Shown here piece after piece: positions 21,976 to 30,476 of a stretch of 64,000 bases of DNA. The position numbers were made by a program, and so were the translations under genes. Within the stretch, counting starts at the first letter, position 1. The number at the start of each line of letters is the position of its first letter. The DNA lies in assembly GCF_032337135.1 (NCBI RefSeq), contig NZ_JAVXZZ010000001.1, forward strand, positions 930,001-994,000, written 5' to 3'. The notes below the pieces were generated by a model that had not been told where the DNA came from, searched no databases, and saw only the letters and a program-made list of their open reading frames with translations. The stretch is from Allorhodoferax sp032337135. GTDB lineage: Bacteria; Pseudomonadota; Gammaproteobacteria; Burkholderiales; Burkholderiaceae_C.

Positions 21976-23163
21976 TCAGAACGCCACGATGCCAAGCACG
22001 CCACAGGCTTTCAGAGCCGTTGCGCGGGCGCCTTCGACGGTGGCTGCGGTGATGGTCAGGTGCCCCATCTTGCGCCCCGGTGCAGCCTTGGCCTTGCCGT
22101 ACAGGTGCAGGTGGGTGCCGGGCAGGGCCAGCACGGCGGCCCAGTCCGGCTCACCACTGGCAGGCCACAGGTCGCCCAGCAGGTTGAGCATGATGGAGGG
22201 GCTGTGCTGGCGCGGCTGCGTGAGCGGCAGGCCGGCCATGGTGCGCACCTGCAGCTCGAACTGCGACACGTCACAGGCCTCGATGCTGTAGTGGCCGCTG
22301 TTGTGCGGGCGCGGCGCCATTTCGTTCACCACCAGGCCGCCCAACGCTTTCGCCTCGGGGGACGACGGCTCCAGCACGAAGAACTCGACACACAGCACGC
22401 CGACGTAGTCCAGGCCAGCCGCTACGGATTTGGTAGCTGCGACCGCACGTTCGGCGAGGGCGGGGTCTATATTTCCTTCAAAAACTTCGGTCACGGCCAG
22501 GATACCGCCGCGGTGCAGGTTGCGCTGCACCGGCAGGTTCACGCAGGTGCCGTCGGCCCCCCGGGCGACGATGACCGAGCATTCAAGCGCCAGCGGAAGC
22601 ATCTTCTCCAGCACGCAGGGCACGCGCTGCAGGTCCGCCCACGCCGCTGCCAGCTCAGAACGGGTGGCCACGCGTACCTGACCCTTGCCGTCGTAGCCCA
22701 TGCGGGCGGTCTTGAGGATGCCGGGCAGGAGGTCGTCCATGACCGCTGCCAACTGCGCTTCGGTCTCGATGACGGCATGCGGTGCCACGGGCACGCCACA
22801 GCGCAGGAAGTGGGCCTTCTCCTGGGCACGGTCCTGGGCAATCGCCACGGCAGCGGCAGCGGGGGCGACCGGGCGGGCTTGGGCCAGCGTGGCCAGGGCC
22901 GCTGCGGGCACGTTCTCGAATTCGGTGGTGATGGCGCACGACACGGCGGCCAGCTGGGCCAGCCCCTCGGGGTCGGTATAGCCGGTGCGGATGTGGTGGT
23001 GGCTCACGCGGCCGGCGGGGCTCACCGGGTCGGCATCGAGCACGGCAGTGAAGTAGCCCAGGCGTTGGGCAGCGTGCACGAACATGCGGCCCAGCTGGCC
23101 ACCACCCATCACGCCCAGGGTGGTCTCGCGGGTGGAGGGGACGAAGGTCTGGGCGTCGCTCAC
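21976..23163 (-). CDS. purK: N5-carboxyaminoimidazole ribonucleotide synthase (PurK)
   Basis: An ATP-grasp enzyme that carboxylates AIR to N5-CAIR in purine synthesis; PurE then isomerises the product. The 395-residue protein has the start LGVMGGGQLGRMF, the ATP-binding KTARMGYDGKGQ and the metal-binding segment VVNEMAPRPHNSGH. The start is a GTG that overlaps the purE stop as GTGA, so translation is coupled; the frame continues far upstream inside purE but without homology. A copy of the 17-nt palindrome lies in frame at 22421-22437 and encodes ATKSVA. Confidence 0.96.
   Translation of the reverse strand: MSDAQTFVPSTRETTLGVMGGGQLGRMFVHAAQRLGYFTAVLDADPVSPAGRVSHHHIRTGYTDPEGLAQLAAVSCAITTEFENVPAAALATLAQARPVAPAAAAVAIAQDRAQEKAHFLRCGVPVAPHAVIETEAQLAAVMDDLLPGILKTARMGYDGKGQVRVATRSELAAAWADLQRVPCVLEKMLPLALECSVIVARGADGTCVNLPVQRNLHRGGILAVTEVFEGNIDPALAERAVAATKSVAAGLDYVGVLCVEFFVLEPSSPEAKALGGLVVNEMAPRPHNSGHYSIEACDVSQFELQVRTMAGLPLTQPRQHSPSIMLNLLGDLWPASGEPDWAAVLALPGTHLHLYGKAKAAPGRKMGHLTITAATVEGARATALKACGVLGIVAF
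22421..22437. repeat. 17-nt palindrome copy 2 (inside purK)
   Basis: GCTACGGATTTGGTAGC, 5-base arms GCTAC/GTAGC. On the purK strand it reads in phase as A-T-K-S-V-A. Confidence 0.8.
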
Positions 23164-23663
23164 AGCGGGCTTCCCGTTACGGGCAGGGTCATGGCGCGGG
23201 CGGCTTCGGTTTGGTCGCGGCGGAAAGCGTCGAGTTCCAGGCGCAGGTCGGGGTTTTCGTTGGCCAGCAAGGCCACGGCAAAGAGGGCCGCGTTGGCAGC
23301 GCCGGCGTTGCCGATGGCGAAGGTCGCCACAGGAATGCCCTTGGGCATCTGCACGATGCTGTGCAGCGAGTCCACCCCCGACAGCGCCTTGCTCTGCACC
23401 GGCACACCCAGCACCGGCACGGTGGTCTTGGCGGCCAGCATGCCCGGCAGGTGGGCTGCGCCACCGGCACCGGCGATGATGGCCTTGAGACCCCGCTCGG
23501 CGGCCGCTTCGGCGTACGCAAACATGTCGTCGGGCATGCGGTGGGCCGAGACCACCTTGGCTTCGAAACGGATGCCAAACTGTTGGAGAATCTGCACTGC
23601 GTGCTGCATGGTGTCCCAGTCCGAGTTGGAGCCCATGACCACGCCGACTTGAATTTTGCTCAT
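23160..23663 (-). CDS. purE: N5-carboxyaminoimidazole ribonucleotide mutase (PurE)
   Basis: A class I PurE of 167 residues that converts N5-CAIR to CAIR in purine synthesis. Hallmarks are VGVVMGSNSDW, the active-site histidine in VSAHRMP, and GAGGAAHLPGM. It is the first gene of the purE-purK pair, with a 4-base overlap. The divergent thioredoxin-like gene starts 100 bases away. Confidence 0.97.
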   Translation of the reverse strand: MSKIQVGVVMGSNSDWDTMQHAVQILQQFGIRFEAKVVSAHRMPDDMFAYAEAAAERGLKAIIAGAGGAAHLPGMLAAKTTVPVLGVPVQSKALSGVDSLHSIVQMPKGIPVATFAIGNAGAANAALFAVALLANENPDLRLELDAFRRDQTEAARAMTLPVTGSPL

Positions 23664-23763
23664 AGCTGTGAGTGAGGCTGCCCCAGGGTGCGCCGCGAGC
23701 GCGGACCAGGGAGCCAGAGAGTTGAGCCTTGAATTTTACTTTTTTACCGTCAGGTAGCCCCGC

Positions 23764-24720
23764 ATGATCAACGTCACCATCCAAAACTTTGAAGCCGAAG
23801 TCGTCGAGGCCTCGTTCACCACGCCTGTGCTGGTGGACTTCTGGGCCCCCTGGTGCGGACCGTGCAAGACGCTGGGCCCGCTGCTGGAAAAGGTGGAAGA
23901 AGCCTACGGTGGCCGCTTCATTCTGGCCAAGATCGACTCCGACCAGGAGCAGCAACTGGCCCAGGCCTTCGGCATCCGCTCCATCCCGACCTGCGTCCTG
24001 ATGATCGGCGGCAAACCGGTGGACGGCTTCATGGGTGCTGTGCCCGAAAGCAAGATCCGCGAGTTCCTGGACAAGCACCTGCCCTCCGAGGCCGAACTTG
24101 AAGCCGAAGCCGATGCCGAAGACGCCCAGGCCCTGGTGGCGGCGGGTGACAGCCAGGCGGCGCTCAACAAGCTGCACGAGGCGCTGACCCTGAACCCCGG
24201 CAACGACGACGCCCGCTACGATTACGTCAAGCTGCTGATCGAGAACAACCTGCTCGACGAAGCCCAGGCGGCGCTGGAGCCGGCACTGGCGCAGATTCCG
24301 CGCCAGCTGCGCTTCGAGGCTCTGGGCCACTTCCTCGCCGCTATTCAATTCGTAGCTTCTGACGCACGTGGCGCCTGGGCTCCAGCCCAATTTGACGAGT
24401 TGATTGCAGCCAACAAGCGCGACTTCGACGCCCGATTCGCCAAGGCCCGCGTGCTGCTGGTGGCTGGGCACTGGAACCAGGCCATGGACGAGCTGCTCGA
24501 AATCATCATGCGCGACAAGGCCTGGAACAACGAGCTGCCGCGCAAGACCTTCGTGGCGATTCTGGAGCTGCTGACACCGCCGAAGCCCAAGGCCGCGGCA
24601 GCCACACCGGGCAAGAGTGCCGGTGGGATTGAACTCACAGGCAAGGTCGCCGCAGAGGAAGATCCGCAGGCCCAGCTGGTGTCGAGCTACCGCCGCAAGC
24701 TGAGCATGGCCCTGAACTGA
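23764..24720 (+). CDS. ybbN: CnoX/YbbN-like thioredoxin with TPR domain
   Basis: A 318-residue cytosolic protein: a thioredoxin domain (1-110) with an intact WCGPC active site at residues 30-34, then a helical TPR-like C-terminal part. E. coli CnoX (YbbN), which passes clients to GroEL, lacks the full CxxC; here both cysteines are present, so redox activity is expected. A 17-nt palindrome lies in phase at 24340-24356 (AIQFVA), inside the TPR region. The stop codon lies within a hairpin shared with the convergent HDOD gene. Confidence 0.9.
   Translation: MINVTIQNFEAEVVEASFTTPVLVDFWAPWCGPCKTLGPLLEKVEEAYGGRFILAKIDSDQEQQLAQAFGIRSIPTCVLMIGGKPVDGFMGAVPESKIREFLDKHLPSEAELEAEADAEDAQALVAAGDSQAALNKLHEALTLNPGNDDARYDYVKLLIENNLLDEAQAALEPALAQIPRQLRFEALGHFLAAIQFVASDARGAWAPAQFDELIAANKRDFDARFAKARVLLVAGHWNQAMDELLEIIMRDKAWNNELPRKTFVAILELLTPPKPKAAAATPGKSAGGIELTGKVAAEEDPQAQLVSSYRRKLSMALN
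24340..24356. repeat. 17-nt palindrome copy 3 (inside ybbN)
   Basis: GCTATTCAATTCGTAGC. It reads in phase in the thioredoxin-like gene as A-I-Q-F-V-A, the same phase as the copies in tsaC, purK and fmt even though this gene is on the other strand. Confidence 0.75.
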
Positions 24721-24737
24721 AGCGACGCGTGCTTCAG
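24717..24737. terminator. convergent hairpin overlapping two stop codons
   Basis: CTGAAGC and GCTTCAG form a perfect 7-bp stem with a 7-base loop. The stem covers the stop codon of ybbN (24718-24720) and that of the convergent HDOD gene (24734-24736). There is no T-run, so termination in either direction is an inference. Confidence 0.45.
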
Positions 24738-25636
24738 GCCGTGTTGCCCTGCAATCGGCCCTGGTCGACCTTGTAGACAAACCCCCGTGCCGCCCGCTCC
24801 GACACGTTGAGCAGCTCGGCGATGTCGTGAAAATCGTCGGGCAACGCCGCGTTGTCCCAACCGTTCTGCGTATGCCGGGCAATGCGCACAGCCAGCACCA
24901 CGTTACGCACCATGGGGTGGTCGGCATGCCGTTCGTCACTGATGCGCACCAGCAGTTCGGGCAGGCGCCATAGCTTCATCAGCGCATGGCGCAGGTCCTG
25001 CAGTTCGATATGGAACACGAAACGCTGCAACGGTGCCGAACGCAGCGTCGGGTTTTCCTTTTGCTTGGCCTGGATGTCCAGCTCCAGGGCCGGGGCATGG
25101 CACCACATCAGCAGCTCCGCGAAGTCGTGGATGAAAGCCGCCTGCCGGATCACGGTCACATCGTGGTCGCGCCGGTGGATCGCAAATGCGGTCGCAAAGT
25201 GCGCGGCCCGCGCGGCACGCAGCAACAGGCGTTGCACCCCGGCCAGCGCCTGCGGCTGGTCGGCCAGCAAGGCCTCCACCGTCGGCTGGGGGCCAAAGGC
25301 CCGGAAGAATGGCGACACCCCGATCATCACCAGGGCACTGGTGATGGTCTCGGTTTCGGTGGAATCGGTATGCCGACGCTTCGTGGCCACAAAGGCCATG
25401 ACCTTCACGGAAAAGAAGGGGTCGGACTCGATGAGTTCGGCCAACATGCCGGCATCCACCTTGTCCTCCTCATCGAGCTGCCGCAGCTCTTCCAACCGTT
25501 TGGCCGACTCCTCCAGGATGGGGATTTCAGTCTGTTCGAAGTGGCGCACCCAAGCCGCCAGATCGGGCAAAGGCGCAGTCAGGAACCGCGCCGAAGACGC
25601 GGTGGAGTTGACGGTGTTGGCATCGGGCATTCCCAT
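24734..25636 (-). CDS. HDOD domain protein
   Basis: A 300-residue soluble protein with an HDOD domain (about 40-240), a helical relative of HD phosphohydrolases without the metal-binding HD pair. The recognisable parts are VDAGMLAELIESDPFFSVKVM and, later, AAFIHDFAELLMW. HDOD proteins are usually signalling adaptors linked to c-di-GMP, chemotaxis or stress responses, and no enzyme activity is expected. It stands alone, convergent with ybbN and 60 bases downstream of purC on the same strand, with a palindrome between. Confidence 0.85.
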   Translation of the reverse strand: MGMPDANTVNSTASSARFLTAPLPDLAAWVRHFEQTEIPILEESAKRLEELRQLDEEDKVDAGMLAELIESDPFFSVKVMAFVATKRRHTDSTETETITSALVMIGVSPFFRAFGPQPTVEALLADQPQALAGVQRLLLRAARAAHFATAFAIHRRDHDVTVIRQAAFIHDFAELLMWCHAPALELDIQAKQKENPTLRSAPLQRFVFHIELQDLRHALMKLWRLPELLVRISDERHADHPMVRNVVLAVRIARHTQNGWDNAALPDDFHDIAELLNVSERAARGFVYKVDQGRLQGNTA

Positions 25637-25653
25637 GTCCGAAGTATCGGCAG

Positions 25654-25680
25654 GGATTGCTATCAGGTCAATAGCAATCC
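25654..25680. repeat. 17-nt palindrome copy 4, extended (intergenic)
   Basis: The 17-nt core GCTATCAGGTCAATAGC (25659-25675) is extended on both sides by GGATT/AATCC to a perfect 10-bp stem with a 7-base loop. It lies between purC and the HDOD gene and could end purC transcription, though no T-run follows. Confidence 0.8.
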
Positions 25681-25697
25681 TATCAACCTTGAAAACC

Positions 25698-26603
25698 TCA
25701 GGCCGTCAGGCGCTGCAGGGCTTCCTGGTACTTGGCCGCGGTCTTGGCGATCACGTCGTTGGGCACGCGCGGAGCCGGTGGCGTCTTGTTCCAGGGCTTA
25801 CCGTCGACCACCGCCTGCTCCAGCCAGTCGCGCACGAACTGCTTGTCGTACGAAGGCGGGTTGCTTCCTTCGGCATAGCTTTCCACCGGCCAGTAGCGCG
25901 AGGAATCGGGTGTGAGCACTTCGTCCATCAGCGTGAGCGTGCCGTCCTTGTCCAGACCGAACTCGAACTTGGTGTCGGCAATGATGATGCCCTTGGTGAG
26001 TGCGTACTCGGCTGCCGTCTTGTAGATGGCGATGCTGATGTCGCGGATGCGGGTAGCCAGATCCAGGCCAATCATCTCCACCGTCTTCTCGAAGGTGATG
26101 TTCTCGTCGTGGTCACCCACCGCAGCCTTGGCGGCTGGTGTGTAGATGGGCTCGGGCAGCTTGCTGGCGTTCTTCAGGCCCGAGGGCAGCGGCACGCCGC
26201 ACACCGACTGGCTCTCCTGGTATTCCTTCCAACCGCTACCGGCCAGGTAGCCACGCACCACAGCTTCGACTGGAATGGGCTTCAGGCGCTTGACCAGCAT
26301 GGAGCGCCCTTGCACCTGCGGCACCTCGTGCGGCTGCACCACGCTTTCGGGAGCGTCACCGGTCAGGTGGATCGGGCACAGGTTCGCGCCCTTGGGGCCG
26401 AGCTTGTCGAACCAGAACAGCGCCATCTGCGTCAGCAGCGCGCCCTTGCCCGGAATCGGTTCGCCCATGATGACGTCGAACGCGCTCAGGCGGTCGCTGG
26501 CCACCATCAGGATGCGGTCGTCGCCCACCGCGTAGTTGTCACGGACTTTGCCGCGGGCCAGCAGGGGGAGGGAAAGGGCGGAAGTGTGCAGTGCGGTGCT
26601 CAT
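25698..26603 (-). CDS. purC: SAICAR synthase (PurC)
   Basis: This enzyme joins aspartate to CAIR with ATP, the step after PurE in purine synthesis. The 301-residue protein is the long, yeast-like form. It has LLARGKVRDNY, the substrate-binding VASDRLSAFDV and DEVLTPDSSRYW. It is monocistronic: an intrinsic terminator of the upstream fba gene precedes it, and an extended palindrome follows. Confidence 0.97.
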   Translation of the reverse strand: MSTALHTSALSLPLLARGKVRDNYAVGDDRILMVASDRLSAFDVIMGEPIPGKGALLTQMALFWFDKLGPKGANLCPIHLTGDAPESVVQPHEVPQVQGRSMLVKRLKPIPVEAVVRGYLAGSGWKEYQESQSVCGVPLPSGLKNASKLPEPIYTPAAKAAVGDHDENITFEKTVEMIGLDLATRIRDISIAIYKTAAEYALTKGIIIADTKFEFGLDKDGTLTLMDEVLTPDSSRYWPVESYAEGSNPPSYDKQFVRDWLEQAVVDGKPWNKTPPAPRVPNDVIAKTAAKYQEALQRLTA

Positions 26604-26614
26604 GGGGATGCTTC

Positions 26615-26653
26615 AGAAAAAAGGCCCTGCCCGCATCAGCGCGGCAGAGCCTT
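26615..26653 (-). terminator. intrinsic terminator after fba
   Basis: Reading the minus strand, an 11-base stem AAGGCTCTGCC/GGCAGGGCCTT (one G-U pair) with an 11-base loop is followed by a run of T (the A-run at 26617-26622). It sits between the fba stop and purC. Confidence 0.85.
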
Positions 26654-26682
26654 GGATTATCGCCAATCCGGGGCAGACTGGA

Positions 26683-27747
26683 TTACTGGACCACCTGGGC
26701 CAATGCACCGCTGGCGTACTTGCCGGCCATGACGGACAGGCTATCGCCCTTGATCTTGGCGCCCTGGCCTTCGCATCCGAACTCCAGGTAACGCTGCTTG
26801 CAGATGGCCTGGGCCGCGGCGCGGGCCGGCTTGAGCCACTCGCGGGCGTCGAACTTGTCGGGGTTCTCGGCCAGGAACTTGCGCACCGCGCCGGTCATGG
26901 CCAGGCGGATGTCGGTGTCGATGTTGATCTTGCGCACACCGTACTTGATGGCTTCCTGGATTTCCTTGACCGGCACGCCGTAGGTTTCCTTCATCTTGCC
27001 GCCATACTGGTTGATGATCGCGAGCAGGTCCTGGGGCACCGAGCTGGAGCCATGCATCACCAGGTGGGTGTTGGGGATGCGGGCGTGGATTTCCTTCACG
27101 CGGCTGATGGCCAGGATGTCGCCCGTGGGCGGACGGCTGAACTTGTAGGCGCCGTGGCTGGTGCCAATGGCAATGGCCAGCGCGTCGAGTTGGGTAGCCT
27201 TCACGAACTGTGCAGCCTCTTCGGGGTCGGTCAGCATCTGGCTGTGGTCGAGCTTGCCTTCGGCACCGATACCGTCTTCCTCACCGGCATCACCGGTTTC
27301 GAGGTTGCCCAAGCAACCGAGCTCGCCTTCCACGGTAACGCCGACCTTGTGCGCCATCTCGACCACGCGGCGGGTCACGTCCACGTTGTAGTCAAAGCTT
27401 GCCGGGGTCTTGCCGTCTTCCATCAGCGAACCGTCCATCATGACGGAGCCGAAGCCGAGGTCAATGGCGCCGGAGCACACCTTGGGGCTGGTGCCATGGT
27501 CCTGGTGCATCACCAGCGGGATATGGGGGTACATCTCGGCAGCGGCCTGGATCAGGTGCTTGATGAAGGGCTCGCCCGCGTACTTGCGCGCACCGGCGCT
27601 GGCTTGCAGGATCACGGGCGCACCGACTTCGTCGGCCGCCGCCATCACGGCCTGCACCTGTTCCAGGTTGTTGACATTGAAGGCTGGAATGCCGTAGCCA
27701 TTGGCAGCGGCGTGGTCCAGCAGTTCGCGCATCGATACGAGTGCCAT
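26683..27747 (-). CDS. fba: class II fructose-bisphosphate aldolase
   Basis: A zinc-dependent aldolase that interconverts fructose 1,6-bisphosphate and triose phosphates. The protein has 354 residues. The metal-binding histidines are in MHQDHGTS, GTSHGAYK and VMHGSSS. The size and the insert GAEGKLDHSQM are typical of the Calvin-cycle/betaproteobacterial subtype (CbbA-like). It lies 115 bases downstream of pyk in the same direction and ends at a strong terminator. Confidence 0.97.
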   Translation of the reverse strand: MALVSMRELLDHAAANGYGIPAFNVNNLEQVQAVMAAADEVGAPVILQASAGARKYAGEPFIKHLIQAAAEMYPHIPLVMHQDHGTSPKVCSGAIDLGFGSVMMDGSLMEDGKTPASFDYNVDVTRRVVEMAHKVGVTVEGELGCLGNLETGDAGEEDGIGAEGKLDHSQMLTDPEEAAQFVKATQLDALAIAIGTSHGAYKFSRPPTGDILAISRVKEIHARIPNTHLVMHGSSSVPQDLLAIINQYGGKMKETYGVPVKEIQEAIKYGVRKINIDTDIRLAMTGAVRKFLAENPDKFDAREWLKPARAAAQAICKQRYLEFGCEGQGAKIKGDSLSVMAGKYASGALAQVVQ

Positions 27748-27766
27748 GAGAATCCCCGAGGAAGTG

Positions 27767-27799
27767 AAAAAACCGGTGTGCCGGCGGTTGGTAACCGCC
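27767..27799 (-). terminator. possible terminator between pyk and fba
   Basis: A 7-bp stem GGCGGTT/AACCGCC (27783-27799) is followed, on the minus strand, by ten bases and then a run of six T (27772-27767). The gap between stem and T-run makes it weaker than a classical terminator. It may partly separate pyk from fba. Confidence 0.4.
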
Positions 27800-27862
27800 T
27801 GGTAACTGCATGCTTGGCGCGAATTTTACCCCGGGGGAAACCCGTAGTCTGGAGTGCGTGCC

Positions 27863-29296
27863 TCAGCCCACGGCACAAATCTTGAGCATGTTGGTTCCAC
27901 CGGGCGAACCCATGGGCTCGCCGCAGGTGATGGCGTACACATCCCCGGTTTGCACGATGCCGCGCTTCTTCAGGTGCGCCTCGGCATCGGCCAGCGCCGT
28001 GTCGCGGTCCGCACTGGTGTCCATCAACAAGGGACGCACATTGCGGTACAGGGTGAGCTTGCGCTGGGTCGCCACCTTTGGGGTCAGGGCGTAGATCGGC
28101 ACATGGATCAGGTGGCGGCTCATCCACAGCGCGGTTGAACCGCTGTCCGTCAGGGCCACAATGGCCTTGGCGCCCAAGTGGTGCGCCGTGAACAGCGCTC
28201 CCATCGCAATCGACTGGTCAATGCGCGTGAACGTCTTGCCCGTGAAGTCGGCATCCAGTCGGACATGCTCGCCTGACTCTGCTGCGACGCAGATCTGCGC
28301 CATCTCGACCACCGTCTCCAGTGGATACTTGCCCGCGGCCGTTTCGGCACTGAGCATCACGGCATCGGTACCATCGAGCACGGCATTGGCCACGTCACTC
28401 ACCTCGGCACGGGTCGGCACCGGGTTGGTGATCATCGACTCCATCATCTGGGTCGCGGTGATCACCACCTTGTCCATCTCGCGCGCGAGTTTGATCATGC
28501 GTTTTTGCAGCGCAGGCACCGCGGCATTGCCCACTTCCACGGCCAGGTCCCCACGCGCCACCATGATCCCGTCGCTGGCCTTCATGATTTCCTCGAGCTT
28601 CGGAATCGCCTCGGCCCGCTCGATCTTGGCAATCAAGCCCGGCTTGTGGTTGTAGCCGGCAGCCGCCACATTGCACAACTGCCGGGCCATTTCCATGTCG
28701 GTCGCGTTCTTGGGAAAGCTCACGGCGACGTAGTCGGCCTGGAAGCTCATGGCGGTCTTGATGTCGTCCATATCCTTGGCCGTCAGCGCGGGGGCGGTGA
28801 GGCCACCACCTTGCTTGTTGATGCCCTTGTTGTTCGACAACTCGCCACCAAGCTTCACCGTGGTGAATACCTGCTCGCCGCGCACAGCATCGACCGTCAG
28901 AACGATGAGTCCGTCATTGAGCAGCAGTGTGTCGCCAGGTTTTACGTCACGCGGCAGTTCCTTGTAGTCCAGACCCACGCCGGCAATGTCCCCCAGCTCG
29001 GTCCGCGATGCATCGAGTACGAACTTGGCCCCGGGCTCGAGCTGCACCTTGCCCTCTGCAAACTTGCCGACCCGGATCTTGGGCCCCTGCAGGTCCGCCA
29101 TGATCGCGACCTCGCGCCCCGCGCGTGTCGCCGCCTCGCGCACCAGCTGCGCGCGGTCAATGTGATCCTGCGCCTTGCCATGGCTGAAATTCAGGCGAAC
29201 CACATTGACACCCGCCCGGATCATGTGCTCCAGCAAGGCAGGGTCACTGGATGCGGGCCCAAGGGTTGCAACAATTTTCGTAGCGCGGCGTGTCAT
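27863..29296 (-). CDS. pyk: pyruvate kinase
   Basis: It converts phosphoenolpyruvate and ADP to pyruvate and ATP. The protein has 477 residues starting MTRRATKIVATLGP. Active-site blocks are VRLNFSHG, ITATQMMESMI and AVMLSAETAAGKYP. The ATG at 29296 was chosen because homologues begin here; an in-frame start 13 codons earlier adds unrelated residues. It is divergent from the response-regulator cyclase gene; the 158 bases between should carry both promoters. Confidence 0.96.
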   Translation of the reverse strand: MTRRATKIVATLGPASSDPALLEHMIRAGVNVVRLNFSHGKAQDHIDRAQLVREAATRAGREVAIMADLQGPKIRVGKFAEGKVQLEPGAKFVLDASRTELGDIAGVGLDYKELPRDVKPGDTLLLNDGLIVLTVDAVRGEQVFTTVKLGGELSNNKGINKQGGGLTAPALTAKDMDDIKTAMSFQADYVAVSFPKNATDMEMARQLCNVAAAGYNHKPGLIAKIERAEAIPKLEEIMKASDGIMVARGDLAVEVGNAAVPALQKRMIKLAREMDKVVITATQMMESMITNPVPTRAEVSDVANAVLDGTDAVMLSAETAAGKYPLETVVEMAQICVAAESGEHVRLDADFTGKTFTRIDQSIAMGALFTAHHLGAKAIVALTDSGSTALWMSRHLIHVPIYALTPKVATQRKLTLYRNVRPLLMDTSADRDTALADAEAHLKKRGIVQTGDVYAITCGEPMGSPGGTNMLKICAVG

Positions 29297-29454
29297 GTAC
29301 GATGTCTCCAGAAAGCTCAGCGGCCATTGTTGCACGGATGGCGTTACATCAGGGTTCCCAAACGGTTCGGTACCCTCCCACGGGTTCGGGCTTACCCCAT
29401 TGCCCCTCCTCGCTGTGCGGTGATAATCATTGCCACGGCAACCACGCCCCCTGC

Positions 29455-30405
29455 ATGAACTCCTTCGCCCTGTCCTCCGCCCTGCCAGACACCCCTGCGG
29501 CCAAGCCCAAGCTGTTGGTGGTGGACGACCAACCCATCAACATCCAGGTAATGCATCAGCTTTTCGCGGGTGAATACCAGGTGTTCATGGCAACCAGCGG
29601 TCCGCAGGCCATCAAACTCTGCAAGACCAACCCACCCGATCTGGTCCTGCTCGACATCGTGATGCCCGGGATGGACGGGCATGAGGTGTGCCGCCAGCTC
29701 AAGGCCGACACCGAGACGCGCGACATTCCGATCATTTTTGTCACCGCGCACACAGATTCAGACCAGGAATCGCAGGGGCTCGAATTGGGTGCGGTGGACT
29801 TCATCACCAAACCCGTCGTCCCCGCCGTCGTTCGCGCACGCGTGCGCACCCATGTGACCCTCAAGCAGCAGAGTGACTTGCTGCGCAAGATGGTGTTCCT
29901 GGATGGTTTGCTGGGCGTGTTCAACCGACGCTATTTCGATCAGCAGATCGAAACGGAATGGAGCCGTTCGCAACGCAGTGGAACCCCACTGAGTGTCCTG
30001 ATGATCGATGTCGACTTTTTCAAGCGTTACAACGACACCTATGGCCACCTCGCGGGTGACGACTGCCTGCGCAGTGTGGCGACGGAAATCCGCCACGTAC
30101 TTCGTCGGCCAGCCGACGTGGTGGCTCGCTATGGCGGAGAGGAATTTGCCTGCATCCTTCCGGAAACACCCCTGGTGGACGCGATTACCCTGGCCAAGAC
30201 ACTGGAACAATCGGTGCGCGCACTCGGCATACCGCACAGCAGTTCCGACACTGCCAAGGTGGTCACCGTCAGCATCGGCGCCGCCTGCAAACCGCCGATC
30301 GGCAGTGGAACCGCGTCGGATCTCGTGTCGCAGGCCGATGCCCAGCTGTACCGGGCCAAACACCTTGGCCGCGGCCAGGTGTGCGCCGCCGAGCCCCAGA
30401 ACTAA
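29455..30405 (+). CDS. response regulator with GGDEF output (PleD-like)
   Basis: A 316-residue protein: a receiver domain (about 19-135) with phospho-acceptor Asp67 in LVLLDIVMPGMDG and the conserved Lys119, then a GGDEF domain. GGEEF is at 227-231, with an inhibitory-site RPAD five residues before, so phosphorylation-controlled c-di-GMP synthesis is expected. The start ATG at 29455 is followed by a short linker; an open frame upstream reads non-homologous sequence. It lies tail-to-tail with cheB at the end of the chemotaxis operon; its sensor kinase is not in the window. Confidence 0.93.
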   Translation: MNSFALSSALPDTPAAKPKLLVVDDQPINIQVMHQLFAGEYQVFMATSGPQAIKLCKTNPPDLVLLDIVMPGMDGHEVCRQLKADTETRDIPIIFVTAHTDSDQESQGLELGAVDFITKPVVPAVVRARVRTHVTLKQQSDLLRKMVFLDGLLGVFNRRYFDQQIETEWSRSQRSGTPLSVLMIDVDFFKRYNDTYGHLAGDDCLRSVATEIRHVLRRPADVVARYGGEEFACILPETPLVDAITLAKTLEQSVRALGIPHSSSDTAKVVTVSIGAACKPPIGSGTASDLVSQADAQLYRAKHLGRGQVCAAEPQN

Positions 30406-30447
30406 GGACCTTTTCTGGCCCAGGCCCCCGAATACATTGCGTAGACC

Positions 30448-30464
30448 GCTAGCGTATTGCTAGC
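30448..30464. repeat. 17-nt palindrome copy 5 (between convergent genes)
   Basis: GCTAGCGTATTGCTAGC, 5-base arms GCTAG/CTAGC, lying midway between the stop codons of the response-regulator cyclase and cheB. It could serve as a shared weak terminator. Confidence 0.7.
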
Positions 30465-30476
30465 AAAATGCACCCG

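Noticed and set aside
23164..24939. Long N-terminal extension of the purK frame running through purE and the ybbN region.
   Set aside because: PurK homology starts at the GTG overlapping the purE stop; the upstream part is antisense or out-of-frame to recognised genes.
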